From the NCBI GenBank assembly GCA_020636575.1, contig JACJXP010000005.1:107273-171272 (forward strand): DNA of 64,000 nucleotides. The letters run 5' to 3'. This document shows positions 15,659-23,642 of the stretch, piece after piece; the first letter of the stretch is position 1, and the number at the start of each line of letters is the position of its first letter. Under the pieces are notes generated by a model. The model did not search any database. It was not told the origin of the DNA and worked only from the letters and a program-made list of their open reading frames with translations. A program made the translations under genes and the position numbers. This stretch comes from Chitinophagales bacterium (GTDB lineage Bacteria; Bacteroidota; Bacteroidia; Chitinophagales; Chitinophagaceae).

Positions 15659-16474
15659 ATGCAGTTAGCGAACGAGTCCCGTATTCTGACAGAGACAGAA
15701 AGCCTCCGATCCGTTTTTCTTGACAGGGAAGTTATCGTTGATTTTTTTCTTCCGCAAACAAGTTCAGGAACACCAGTTTCCCTTATGCTCATCAACGATG
15801 GCCAGGACATGGAAAAAATGAATTTTTCAGAGATCCTGGATAATCTGTATAGTGAAGACGCTATTGAACCCATTTTGTTTGCTGCTGTGCATGCAGGTAT
15901 TGAGCGGAGAATGGAGTATGGCACTCAAAAAGAAACTGATTACAAAGGGAGAGGAGCAAAGGCTCCGTCTTATACTACCTTCATTTTTGATGAGCTGTTA
16001 CCTTTTGTCCGTGAAAAATTCGGCATTAATTCATTTAAGGAAAAAGCGTTTGCGGGCTTTTCATTAGGGGGGCTTAGCGCATTAGATATTGTATGGAATC
16101 GCCCCGGTGAGTTTACAAAAGTGGGTGTTTTTTCCGGATCATTCTGGTGGAGGAGCCTCGACCAGCATGACGCTTCTTATGATGACGATCTGCACCGGAT
16201 CATGCATCAACAGATCAAGAAAGGCCAGTTTGCTCCCTGGTTAAAATTCTTTTTTCAATGTGGCAATAAGGATGAGACAAAAGACAGGAATAACAACGGT
16301 ATTATTGATTCTATTGAAGATACCCGTGATGTTATAGAAGAATTAGTAAAGAAAGGATACTCCGAAGGCGAAAACATTCAATACCTGTTATTGGAGGACG
16401 GCCATCATGATGTGTTCACCTGGGGCCGGGCAATGCCGGAATTCTTAAAATGGGGATGGGGCAAAACTAACTAA
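15659..16474 (+). CDS. Esterase of the Fes/esterase D type
   Basis: A 271-residue alpha/beta-hydrolase of the putative esterase family (COG2819/Fes-like). The nucleophile elbow is FAGFSLGGLSALDIVW (Ser in GFSLGG near residue 139), the acid candidate lies in GNKDETKD, and the His is in LEDGHHDVFTWGRAM near the end; the SGSFWW segment after the elbow is common in this group. There is no signal peptide. It is divergently transcribed from the ATP-grasp/YbdK-like operon across 180 nt, which suggests that it hydrolyses a product or precursor of that pathway (inference). A related hydrolase is at 10639. Confidence 0.87.
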   Translation: MQLANESRILTETESLRSVFLDREVIVDFFLPQTSSGTPVSLMLINDGQDMEKMNFSEILDNLYSEDAIEPILFAAVHAGIERRMEYGTQKETDYKGRGAKAPSYTTFIFDELLPFVREKFGINSFKEKAFAGFSLGGLSALDIVWNRPGEFTKVGVFSGSFWWRSLDQHDASYDDDLHRIMHQQIKKGQFAPWLKFFFQCGNKDETKDRNNNGIIDSIEDTRDVIEELVKKGYSEGENIQYLLLEDGHHDVFTWGRAMPEFLKWGWGKTN

Positions 16475-16597
16475 GCCGGACACCACAATTTTTTCATAGA
16501 AACATCTATTGAGGGCTGATTTGTAATTAATTGCAAGGGATAGCTATAGTTTTACTATTGTTTACCAATTTCAAAAGAAAAAGGGAATTTCATTAGT

Positions 16598-16605
16598 TAT
16601 TTTTG
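16598..16605 (+). promoter_or_regulatory. -7 promoter element of ribBA
   Basis: TATTTTTG matches TAnnTTTG exactly, 11 nt before the ribBA ATG. No FMN-riboswitch-like leader fits in the 142-nt gap between the esterase and ribBA, so ribBA seems not to be FMN-riboswitch controlled here. Confidence 0.4.
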
Positions 16606-16616
16606 CATAAATATTT

Positions 16617-17834
16617 ATGATGTTTAACACTATAGAAAGTGCTATTGAGGATATAAAGCAGGGGAAATTGGTGATCGTTGTGGATGATGAGGACAGGGAA
16701 AATGAAGGCGATTTTATTGGTGCCGCTGCTAAGATCACTCCGGATGTGATCAATTTTATGAGCAAGTATGGTCGTGGGCTTATTTGTGCTGCTTTGCCGG
16801 AAGAAAGATGTGATGAGTTGGGGCTTGAATTAATGGTCAATAATAATACGGCATTACATGAAACTGCTTTTACAGTTTCAGTTGATCTGTTGGGCCACGG
16901 ATGTACAACCGGCATTTCTGCACATGACCGTTCCAAAACTATAGAGGCATTGATAGATCCTGATACAAAACCTGCTGATCTTGGAAGGCCGGGACATATT
17001 TTCCCATTAAGAGCTAAAAAAGGAGGAGTATTAAGAAGGGCTGGCCATACGGAGGCAGCGGTAGACCTGGCGAGACTTGCAGGCTTTCCGGCCCCTCATG
17101 GAGGTGTTTTGGTGGAGATCATGAATGATAATGGCGAAATGGCCCGGTTACCGGAACTGATCGAGATAGCTAAGAAATTTGATTTTAAACTTATCTCCAT
17201 TAAAGACCTTATTGAGTATCGGGTAAACAGGGACTCACTTATCGAAGAAGTAGTACGGGTAGATATGCCTACAATATTTGGCAACTTTAAACTGGTTGCT
17301 TTTAAGGAAAAGAACTCAAGTAACGAACATCTTGCTCTTTTAAAGGGAGAGTGGGAAAAGGATGAACCGCTAATGGTAAGAGTGCATTCTTCCTGTTTTA
17401 CCGGTGATATGCTTGGTTCATTACGTTGTGATTGTGGCGACCAGTTACATGAAGCCATGCGAATGGTGGAGAAGGAAGGGAAAGGTGCTATACTTTATAT
17501 GAACCAGGAGGGCAGGGGAATAGGGTTGTTAAACAAGCTAAAAGCATATCGTTTACAGGAACAGGGCATGGATACTGTAGAAGCCAACCTGCACCTGGGT
17601 TTTCAGATGGATCAACGGGATTATGGTATCGGGGCACAAATATTAAGATACCTCGGTATTACCAAACTACGTTTGATCACCAATAACCCAAGAAAAAGGG
17701 TGGGACTGATTGGTTATGGGTTGGAGATTGTTGAGAACATAGCTATCTGCATCCCTCCCAATGAACACAATAGAAAATATTTACAGACAAAGAGGGATAA
17801 ACTGGGACATGAAATTCTGAAGAAAGAAGATTAA
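16617..17834 (+). CDS. ribBA: Bifunctional 3,4-dihydroxy-2-butanone-4-phosphate synthase / GTP cyclohydrolase II
   Basis: Provides both starting branches of riboflavin synthesis in the cytoplasm. The RibB half (residues 1 to about 200) has VVDDEDRENEGDFIGAA, HETAFTVSVD, GISAHDRS, RPGHIFPLRAKKGGVLRRAGHTEAAVDL. The RibA half (about 205 to 405) has the zinc motif as CFTGDMLGSLRCDCGDQL, the catalytic EGRGIGLLNKL and LHLGFQMDQRDYGIGAQIL, then TNNPRKRVGL. All catalytic residues that I know are retained in both halves. Length (405) is normal. A second Met follows immediately (MM), so the start could be 3 nt later. The stop overlaps that of the convergent tamB gene by sharing TTAA. Confidence 0.97.
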   Translation: MMFNTIESAIEDIKQGKLVIVVDDEDRENEGDFIGAAAKITPDVINFMSKYGRGLICAALPEERCDELGLELMVNNNTALHETAFTVSVDLLGHGCTTGISAHDRSKTIEALIDPDTKPADLGRPGHIFPLRAKKGGVLRRAGHTEAAVDLARLAGFPAPHGGVLVEIMNDNGEMARLPELIEIAKKFDFKLISIKDLIEYRVNRDSLIEEVVRVDMPTIFGNFKLVAFKEKNSSNEHLALLKGEWEKDEPLMVRVHSSCFTGDMLGSLRCDCGDQLHEAMRMVEKEGKGAILYMNQEGRGIGLLNKLKAYRLQEQGMDTVEANLHLGFQMDQRDYGIGAQILRYLGITKLRLITNNPRKRVGLIGYGLEIVENIAICIPPNEHNRKYLQTKRDKLGHEILKKED

Positions 17835-20800
17835 TCCCCCTCAGGCACAGTTTTGTTCTCCGGAACCGTAGCTTCTTTGTTTTCAGGTTCCTGGTTTTCG
17901 GCAGGTTGTGATTTCTTCGGCCTCTTCTTGAAAATATCACTTAAGCGATTAAAGTCTTTCTTGAATGAAATATTGCCACCCACACGGCGGGCATTTTTAG
18001 AAGTTGTTGCAAAATAATCTGTGTTCTCAATGTAAAAGAATGAGGCTCTGACTGTACCGGTTTCATTGATCAGCCATTCTAATTTTACATCGGGTAAAAA
18101 CTGGATGGATTGTTGCAGGTTGCTGGTCTGTTGTTGTATCGGTGTTTCCAATCCCACACCTGTTGAAATAATGAAACGGTTATTGAAGAAAGCCCGGCCT
18201 ACAGAAAAGTTTACATTACTACCGAGATTTAAGGAAGTTGCTCCCTGATCGATCGGATTACGATTGTATATAGAAGTGTTCAGATTGATAATGTATTTAT
18301 CATCCTTCAATAAATTACCTAATAGCTTGCTGATACGATCGCTTATAACGTTAAGGAATATACCAGATATAGTATTAATAGGATTGAACTTACTGGCTTC
18401 AGCTGTACCGCCTAATTCACTTGGCGCAAAACTGTTGAATACGATCAGGTAAGTAACCTGCCGGTTGATCTCATTCTCATTTTTCTGCATCTGTTGTATC
18501 AGCAATGCCAGTTCAGGATCTGTAACGGCTACGCTACTGGTCAGGAAGTTGAGTGCAAAATCAATTTTTGGTTTAAAGAGTTTATCGGTTAATGTAGCAA
18601 CCACAAACACATCTTCTCTTGCATTGGAAATGCCGGATGTGTTTAGACTAAGAGAAGATGCCAGTGGAGCGTAGCTAACTCTTTCCGCCTTATAAGTAGC
18701 TTCAAAACGTATATTGGCATCATAGGGGTCGCCTACCCATTCAATGTAGTTATTGGCGCCTTTTTTAATTTCAAATGGTTTTTTGAAAAAAGACTGGAAT
18801 GTAAAAAGGTAACTTCCTTCTTCAATATTGAACCGTCCTCTTAATGAAAGAGGTTCAGAAGTGCCTGAACGGATATTCAGTGCCCCGTTTCCTCTGCCTT
18901 TAATTTCATCACCGGTCAGGTCATCCAACACCACTTTTACATTTACCATTGGGTTGGCGGTAACGTCCACATCATATACAATATTGGTATTACTCACTTT
19001 CACATCTGTTTCCACCATTTCCCGGCCATATTTCTTCTCAACCAGAAAATCTGCGATGCCTGATTCACGGCTGGTGGCCGGAGGAATAGTGATATAGCTG
19101 CTGTCTTTATCAGAAGCAATGGCATCGATCTTCATATACATATTTGCCTGTGGTCCTAACAGTGAAAAAGATCCGGTGCCTTTTACCTTCCCATAAAACT
19201 GGTTATTATCACTATATGTGGTATTTAATAATAAAACAGGTTTGTTGTTAGCATCATCTCTTGTGCTGGGTTTTCGGGTGGATACATCGAGGTTGTAGAA
19301 CATGTTTTTAAACGCATCATGTTCTATGCCCCCGGTAATATAAATGGGATTGCCAGTGACAGTATCAGTCAGTACCCAACCGTCGAGGTCAATTTCCTGG
19401 GGAGTAAGATTTACTTCAGTGTCTTTTATTTTATAAAAGCACTGGGTAAAATTCACTTTTAACCCGGCATCTTTTAATCGTCCCTTCCCGGTTACAGCAA
19501 GATCACTGAAATCACCACTTACTGTAACATCACCCGTAAGATATCCCTGCATGTCAGAGAACAGGTCGCCTAAAAATCTTTCTAGAACACTTAGCTGGAA
19601 TTCTTTTGCTTTTAAAGCGATCAGGTTATTCTTTGTTTTTTCAGGATCGCCAAAGTAAATATTGGCATCAAAGCCCAGGTAGTTCTGTTGATTAAGTGTA
19701 TTTCCCTTAGCTGTTAATTGCTTCAGCTTGTTATCATATAAAAGGGATGCTTTTACTTCTCCGAGTGAATCATTATCCAACCTTAAAAATTCTGTTTTCA
19801 GATCATCTGATTTAATTTTTAAGTTGTTGTTCGGGTCTTCTACTACAATATTTCCGCTGATCAAACCTTCGAGCCGGTTATTGGGCATAAAGAAGGGGGC
19901 AAAGTCTCCCATATTGACTTTTGTTAATTGCACCCGCAGGTCATTCCAGTCCCCACCACTTGATGATGGCTCGGTTTTCATGATGACCTCTTGCTCACCA
20001 CTTGTGAGTACAAGTTTACCACTGGCGGGACTCTTGCTTCGGAACTCCAGTTCTCCGTTTTCATCGATCGTCCATTGTTTGCTATTGATAGTAAAAGTGG
20101 ATGGATCCACTTCTATTTTAATACCATCTTCATACGTAAGTACTAATGCATTCAGGTTGGCAGTGTCTACATTACGATTAGCGCCTGAGATGATACTGAC
20201 CTTTGATGAATCATTATGCGCATCTACAAAAAAAGCAGCTCTTGGAATACTCAGACTGTCATTGATGGTAATATTATACGCATCTCCATGTACAGAAAGC
20301 AGATCCGGTGTTCCGGTAGCACTCAGTTTTACATTGTCGAAATTATATTTACCGAATTTAAACTGAGGTACATCCGCTTCCAGTAATAAGTTGTTATTAT
20401 CTGTATTGATCTTGCCCGACAAATAACTGAAGTTGAGTCCGCCTAAACGGGGATCAAATATGTGCAGGTATTCATCAGCATATTGCGTACTAAGTTTAAA
20501 GTCAAAATCCTGGCCTGCCGGGATCTTTTTTGGGGCTTTTACATAGGCAGGATAGTATTTGTTAAGCAGGTAGGCAACAGCATCGGGGATAGCTGTTATT
20601 TTAAAATCTCCGCTTATCTCTGCCTCAAACTCATTTGATTGGGCTGTGATCCTTCGGCCATGTTCTTCAATAGATGAAACAACGATCAAAGAATCAAAAG
20701 GAATTCTTAATCCTTCATTTTTGATCTCTGATTCTGTCATCCGGATCGTACCCAAAAAATCTTCCGGTGAACTGGCAATGAAGTTAAGGTTCAACTTTCC

Positions 20801-22666
20801 TTTCAGCTCAATGTTTTTAGAGGTAAGATTCAGGTTCTTGAAATTGCTGTAGTGCACATCAGCCGTCAAATCAAATCCTGGCTTAGCGGCCAGTAAATTG
20901 ATTGTACCGTTCATATCCATTTCCAGGTTCTGGTCCCGTATATATCCAGTTCCTGAAAAGAGGTTCTTGATCAGTGTACCGTTTAAGGTTATTTCATTAA
21001 ACCGGTAACCATTGTAATCAATGAAGCGGATATCCCCATCAAGTAAGGTATTACGGGTGTCTGATGTAAATCCTCTTCCTTTCACGGTTCCTTTCATAGA
21101 GATGTTTCCGATCTCATTATTACCCAAAAAACGTCCTAACGAAAAATTTTCTGTTGCAATGTTTCCGGAATAGGCCGGTGGTTGTCCGGCAGGCAGTTTC
21201 ATATTCAGATCCGAAACCACAGTGCCAAGGTTTGTAGTTATCGTCCCGTATGTTACAAAGTCACGGATAAAACCGGTGAAACTTCCTTTGAAACTGATGT
21301 ATTGCATTTGACGAAGATCCGGGCTGGTAACACGGCGTAATGATGGAACGATCGTTACTGCATCGCCATAGGTTGTGCGGAAATCATTCGCTCTGAAATC
21401 AATAAATGTTCTTTCAATATCCGGTAACCCTGACAGGCTGATATCTCCATTCAGCATCGTGCTGTTGCCAGACTCCACCACCATATCCCGGCCTATCATT
21501 TCATTGACCGTACCCCTGACTTTCCCCTGTAGCTTTATTTTCTTTTTCCAGGAGGATAGAGCAGGTGCAAAAAAAGCAATATCATCACTATCTACATAAG
21601 AATCGTCAAAGACAGCCTGCATGTTGACCTTATTGATATAATCGCCAAGATCCTTCATGCTGTTATAGGACATGGAATAATAATTCCGGATAGTGCTCCG
21701 GTTTGTAACAAGTTCCATATCAGCAAACGTCATTTCCTGCGGAGTCATTTTAAAATTAGCTGTCAGGTTTTTTAATTCGAGTCCGCTTCGTTCTTCAGCT
21801 TTTAGTTTCACCTGGGAAAGGATACTGTCACCTGCAAAAACAGTATTAGCAAAAAGGCCATTGATATTTGTTACGAGAATATGTTTGCCATCAAAATAGG
21901 AAAGAGGCTCCTCGCCTGATTCTTTATCGGTGCTGAATGTGCCATTTGAAATAGCAAGACTTTTTATTTTCAAAACACTTTTGTTATTCCAGCTTTCTGG
22001 TCCTGTATCATCTTCACTACTGGTTGTTGACCGGGGTTTCAATCTTTCATAACTCCTGATCTTTACTATAGGTTTATCAATAGAAAGTGAATTGATGTTA
22101 AATGTATTGCCGGATAATTGCAGGTCGTCGGCATCCAGTAAAAGCTTACCTGCAAAGGCGCTAAGATCTTCACCTAACCAAGCGTCTTTTTTCTCAAACA
22201 CAACATTGTTGAGTTCTGCCTTTTGAAGGCTAAAAGCAATACCTTTTTTATTTGTCTTAGTAGAAGAAGGGGGAGGTGAAAAATAGTCAAAGAGAAACTG
22301 CTGGCTCCATACTGAATCTTGTCGCTGAAAACGTATCAATGCATTATCAAGTCCGATATATTTTAACTCAGCTTTTTTCTTGAAGAAGAACCAATCTGTG
22401 ATCCTTATTTTGAGGTCTCCGGCATATAAAAGAGTATCACCTTTTCGATCTTCCAGTAACAAGCCTTCAAGGTGCATCCTGTTGAAAAGTGAGAAGTCAA
22501 CATGTTTGACAGATACTTTCGTTTGTAGTTCTTTTGAAAGTCGTTTTGTAACCTTTCCGGCTATCCAGTTTTGACCAAAAGGAGTTTGGATAAAAATATA
22601 AGCAGCCAGCAGCAGGAATAGCAGCGACAGAAAAACCCACAGTAATATCTTTTTAAAACGCTTCAG
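17831..22666 (-). CDS. tamB: Translocation/assembly module protein TamB (DUF490), apparent CTG start
   Basis: A giant AsmA-like inner-membrane-anchored protein spanning the periplasm, involved in outer-membrane protein insertion or lipid transport. The C-terminal DUF490/TamB domain is clear in the last about 450 residues (GNGALNIRSGTSEPLSLRGRF, GSYLFTF, IEWVGDPYDANIRFEATY, TYLIVFNSFAP, NLGSNVNFSVGRAFF). The first ATG (ending at 22477) begins at MHLEGLLLEDRKGD, but the open frame continues 63 codons upstream and encodes the membrane anchor expected for this family: KRFKKILLWVFLSLLFLLLA, then FIQTPFGQNWIAGKVTKRLS. No ATG, GTG or TTG exists in that segment before an in-frame TAA; CTG at 22666 is the only sensible start (1611 residues). 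The tail after about 1510 is Pro/Glu-rich. Confidence 0.88.
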   Translation of the reverse strand: MKRFKKILLWVFLSLLFLLLAAYIFIQTPFGQNWIAGKVTKRLSKELQTKVSVKHVDFSLFNRMHLEGLLLEDRKGDTLLYAGDLKIRITDWFFFKKKAELKYIGLDNALIRFQRQDSVWSQQFLFDYFSPPPSSTKTNKKGIAFSLQKAELNNVVFEKKDAWLGEDLSAFAGKLLLDADDLQLSGNTFNINSLSIDKPIVKIRSYERLKPRSTTSSEDDTGPESWNNKSVLKIKSLAISNGTFSTDKESGEEPLSYFDGKHILVTNINGLFANTVFAGDSILSQVKLKAEERSGLELKNLTANFKMTPQEMTFADMELVTNRSTIRNYYSMSYNSMKDLGDYINKVNMQAVFDDSYVDSDDIAFFAPALSSWKKKIKLQGKVRGTVNEMIGRDMVVESGNSTMLNGDISLSGLPDIERTFIDFRANDFRTTYGDAVTIVPSLRRVTSPDLRQMQYISFKGSFTGFIRDFVTYGTITTNLGTVVSDLNMKLPAGQPPAYSGNIATENFSLGRFLGNNEIGNISMKGTVKGRGFTSDTRNTLLDGDIRFIDYNGYRFNEITLNGTLIKNLFSGTGYIRDQNLEMDMNGTINLLAAKPGFDLTADVHYSNFKNLNLTSKNIELKGKLNLNFIASSPEDFLGTIRMTESEIKNEGLRIPFDSLIVVSSIEEHGRRITAQSNEFEAEISGDFKITAIPDAVAYLLNKYYPAYVKAPKKIPAGQDFDFKLSTQYADEYLHIFDPRLGGLNFSYLSGKINTDNNNLLLEADVPQFKFGKYNFDNVKLSATGTPDLLSVHGDAYNITINDSLSIPRAAFFVDAHNDSSKVSIISGANRNVDTANLNALVLTYEDGIKIEVDPSTFTINSKQWTIDENGELEFRSKSPASGKLVLTSGEQEVIMKTEPSSSGGDWNDLRVQLTKVNMGDFAPFFMPNNRLEGLISGNIVVEDPNNNLKIKSDDLKTEFLRLDNDSLGEVKASLLYDNKLKQLTAKGNTLNQQNYLGFDANIYFGDPEKTKNNLIALKAKEFQLSVLERFLGDLFSDMQGYLTGDVTVSGDFSDLAVTGKGRLKDAGLKVNFTQCFYKIKDTEVNLTPQEIDLDGWVLTDTVTGNPIYITGGIEHDAFKNMFYNLDVSTRKPSTRDDANNKPVLLLNTTYSDNNQFYGKVKGTGSFSLLGPQANMYMKIDAIASDKDSSYITIPPATSRESGIADFLVEKKYGREMVETDVKVSNTNIVYDVDVTANPMVNVKVVLDDLTGDEIKGRGNGALNIRSGTSEPLSLRGRFNIEEGSYLFTFQSFFKKPFEIKKGANNYIEWVGDPYDANIRFEATYKAERVSYAPLASSLSLNTSGISNAREDVFVVATLTDKLFKPKIDFALNFLTSSVAVTDPELALLIQQMQKNENEINRQVTYLIVFNSFAPSELGGTAEASKFNPINTISGIFLNVISDRISKLLGNLLKDDKYIINLNTSIYNRNPIDQGATSLNLGSNVNFSVGRAFFNNRFIISTGVGLETPIQQQTSNLQQSIQFLPDVKLEWLINETGTVRASFFYIENTDYFATTSKNARRVGGNISFKKDFNRLSDIFKKRPKKSQPAENQEPENKEATVPENKTVPEGD

Positions 22667-22693
22667 GCCGGTATTTTAGAATGTAAAAATATG

Positions 22694-22701
22694 CAATAGT
22701 A
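22694..22701 (-). promoter_or_regulatory. Possible -7 element of tamB
   Basis: On the minus strand TACTATTG differs by one base from TAnnTTTG and lies 27 nt upstream of the proposed CTG start at 22666. It would place the transcript start before the extended N-terminal coding segment. Weak evidence alone. Confidence 0.25.
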
Positions 22702-22873
22702 CCCTACAGGCAAATTCAGTACCAACTTGTTATGAGTTTTGCCCCCAGAAATAAGAATAGCACCAACTGTATAATATTCAACCTTGGATACCAGCAACCA
22801 GCTAAACTCAATACGCTGTACTAACCCGGGTTATTGGGTATTAACAAAAAATTTGCTTTTAAAATAGGGGTTA

Positions 22874-23515
22874 TCAGATGAGTTTGTATTCGTAGGCGTA
22901 TTTAATGAGCCCTATAACCGAGCTTGTACCGGTTTTGCGGAAAATATTTTTACGATGAGTTTCAACCGTCCTTTCGCTGATAAATAACTCTTCGGCGATC
23001 TCTTTGTTATTGTATTCTTTTTCTATTAACCGAATGATCTCGATTTCACGGGCAGTTAAATGGGCTTTGTCTTTATTCTTCTTTTTATCGCTGGCCCTTT
23101 GCAATTCATTGATCACCTCATCACTGAAGTAGATGCCGCCGCCAGCAATTTTTTCGATCGCTTCTATCAGTTCCTGCTTGCCGGTATTTTTTAATATATA
23201 CCCTGAAATATCTGCTTCTTCAATCATTTCATTTACCAGGTCTCCCTGGCCACTCATAGACAGAGCCAGTATCTTTATATTGGGGAAATGTTGTTTTACC
23301 TGCTTTGCCAGTTCATTACCTGCCAGTTTGGGCATCATCACATCAGTGAGCAGGATGTCGACAGGTGATTCTGCCAGTTTATCCAGCACTTCCTGGGAAT
23401 CTGTGGTAGAAAATGCAAGTTCTATGGTTTCATATCCTTTTAGCAAGGAAAGTAAACCATCAATGACGATCTGGTGATCGTCGACCATTGCGAGGGTGAT
23501 CGTTTCTTTTTTCAT
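22874..23515 (-). CDS. LuxR/NarL-family response regulator
   Basis: A 213-residue transcription factor with an N-terminal receiver and a C-terminal LuxR helix-turn-helix. Acidic pocket VDDH (Asp12, Asp13), phosphoacceptor Asp58 in DILLTDVMMPKLAG, conserved Lys in GYILKNTGKQEL; the HTH reads LTAREIEIIRLI, NNKEIAEELFISERTVETH near residues 147-175. I prefer the ATG ending at 23515 (MKKETITLAM), because the 15 residues of the longer frame have no family match. It lies 127 nt downstream of a histidine kinase on the same strand and is its likely partner. Confidence 0.92.
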   Translation of the reverse strand: MKKETITLAMVDDHQIVIDGLLSLLKGYETIELAFSTTDSQEVLDKLAESPVDILLTDVMMPKLAGNELAKQVKQHFPNIKILALSMSGQGDLVNEMIEEADISGYILKNTGKQELIEAIEKIAGGGIYFSDEVINELQRASDKKKNKDKAHLTAREIEIIRLIEKEYNNKEIAEELFISERTVETHRKNIFRKTGTSSVIGLIKYAYEYKLI

Positions 23516-23642
23516 CAACTTGCTGAAAGATAGCGGAAAATGAGCTTCGGTTGCGTACATGGTTTAAGTTTTACCTTATCATGATGCAGTGATTTTTCGG
23601 ATTACACGAAAAAAGTAAGTTTTTATTTGGAGGGTGGAAAGC

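Noticed and set aside
16475..16616. FMN riboswitch before ribBA
   Set aside because: The 142-nt gap lacks recognisable RFN-element blocks and holds a -7 promoter box close to the start codon.
19728..20366. A 212-codon plus-strand open frame inside tamB
   Set aside because: It is antisense to an unmistakable TamB reading frame, has no recognisable domain and no start context; such frames are common opposite Ser/Leu/Asp-rich genes.
22477..22477. The ATG ending at 22477 as the start of tamB
   Set aside because: It would remove the membrane anchor and the QTPFGQNWIAGKV region that belongs to the TamB N-terminus; the frame is open to the CTG at 22666.
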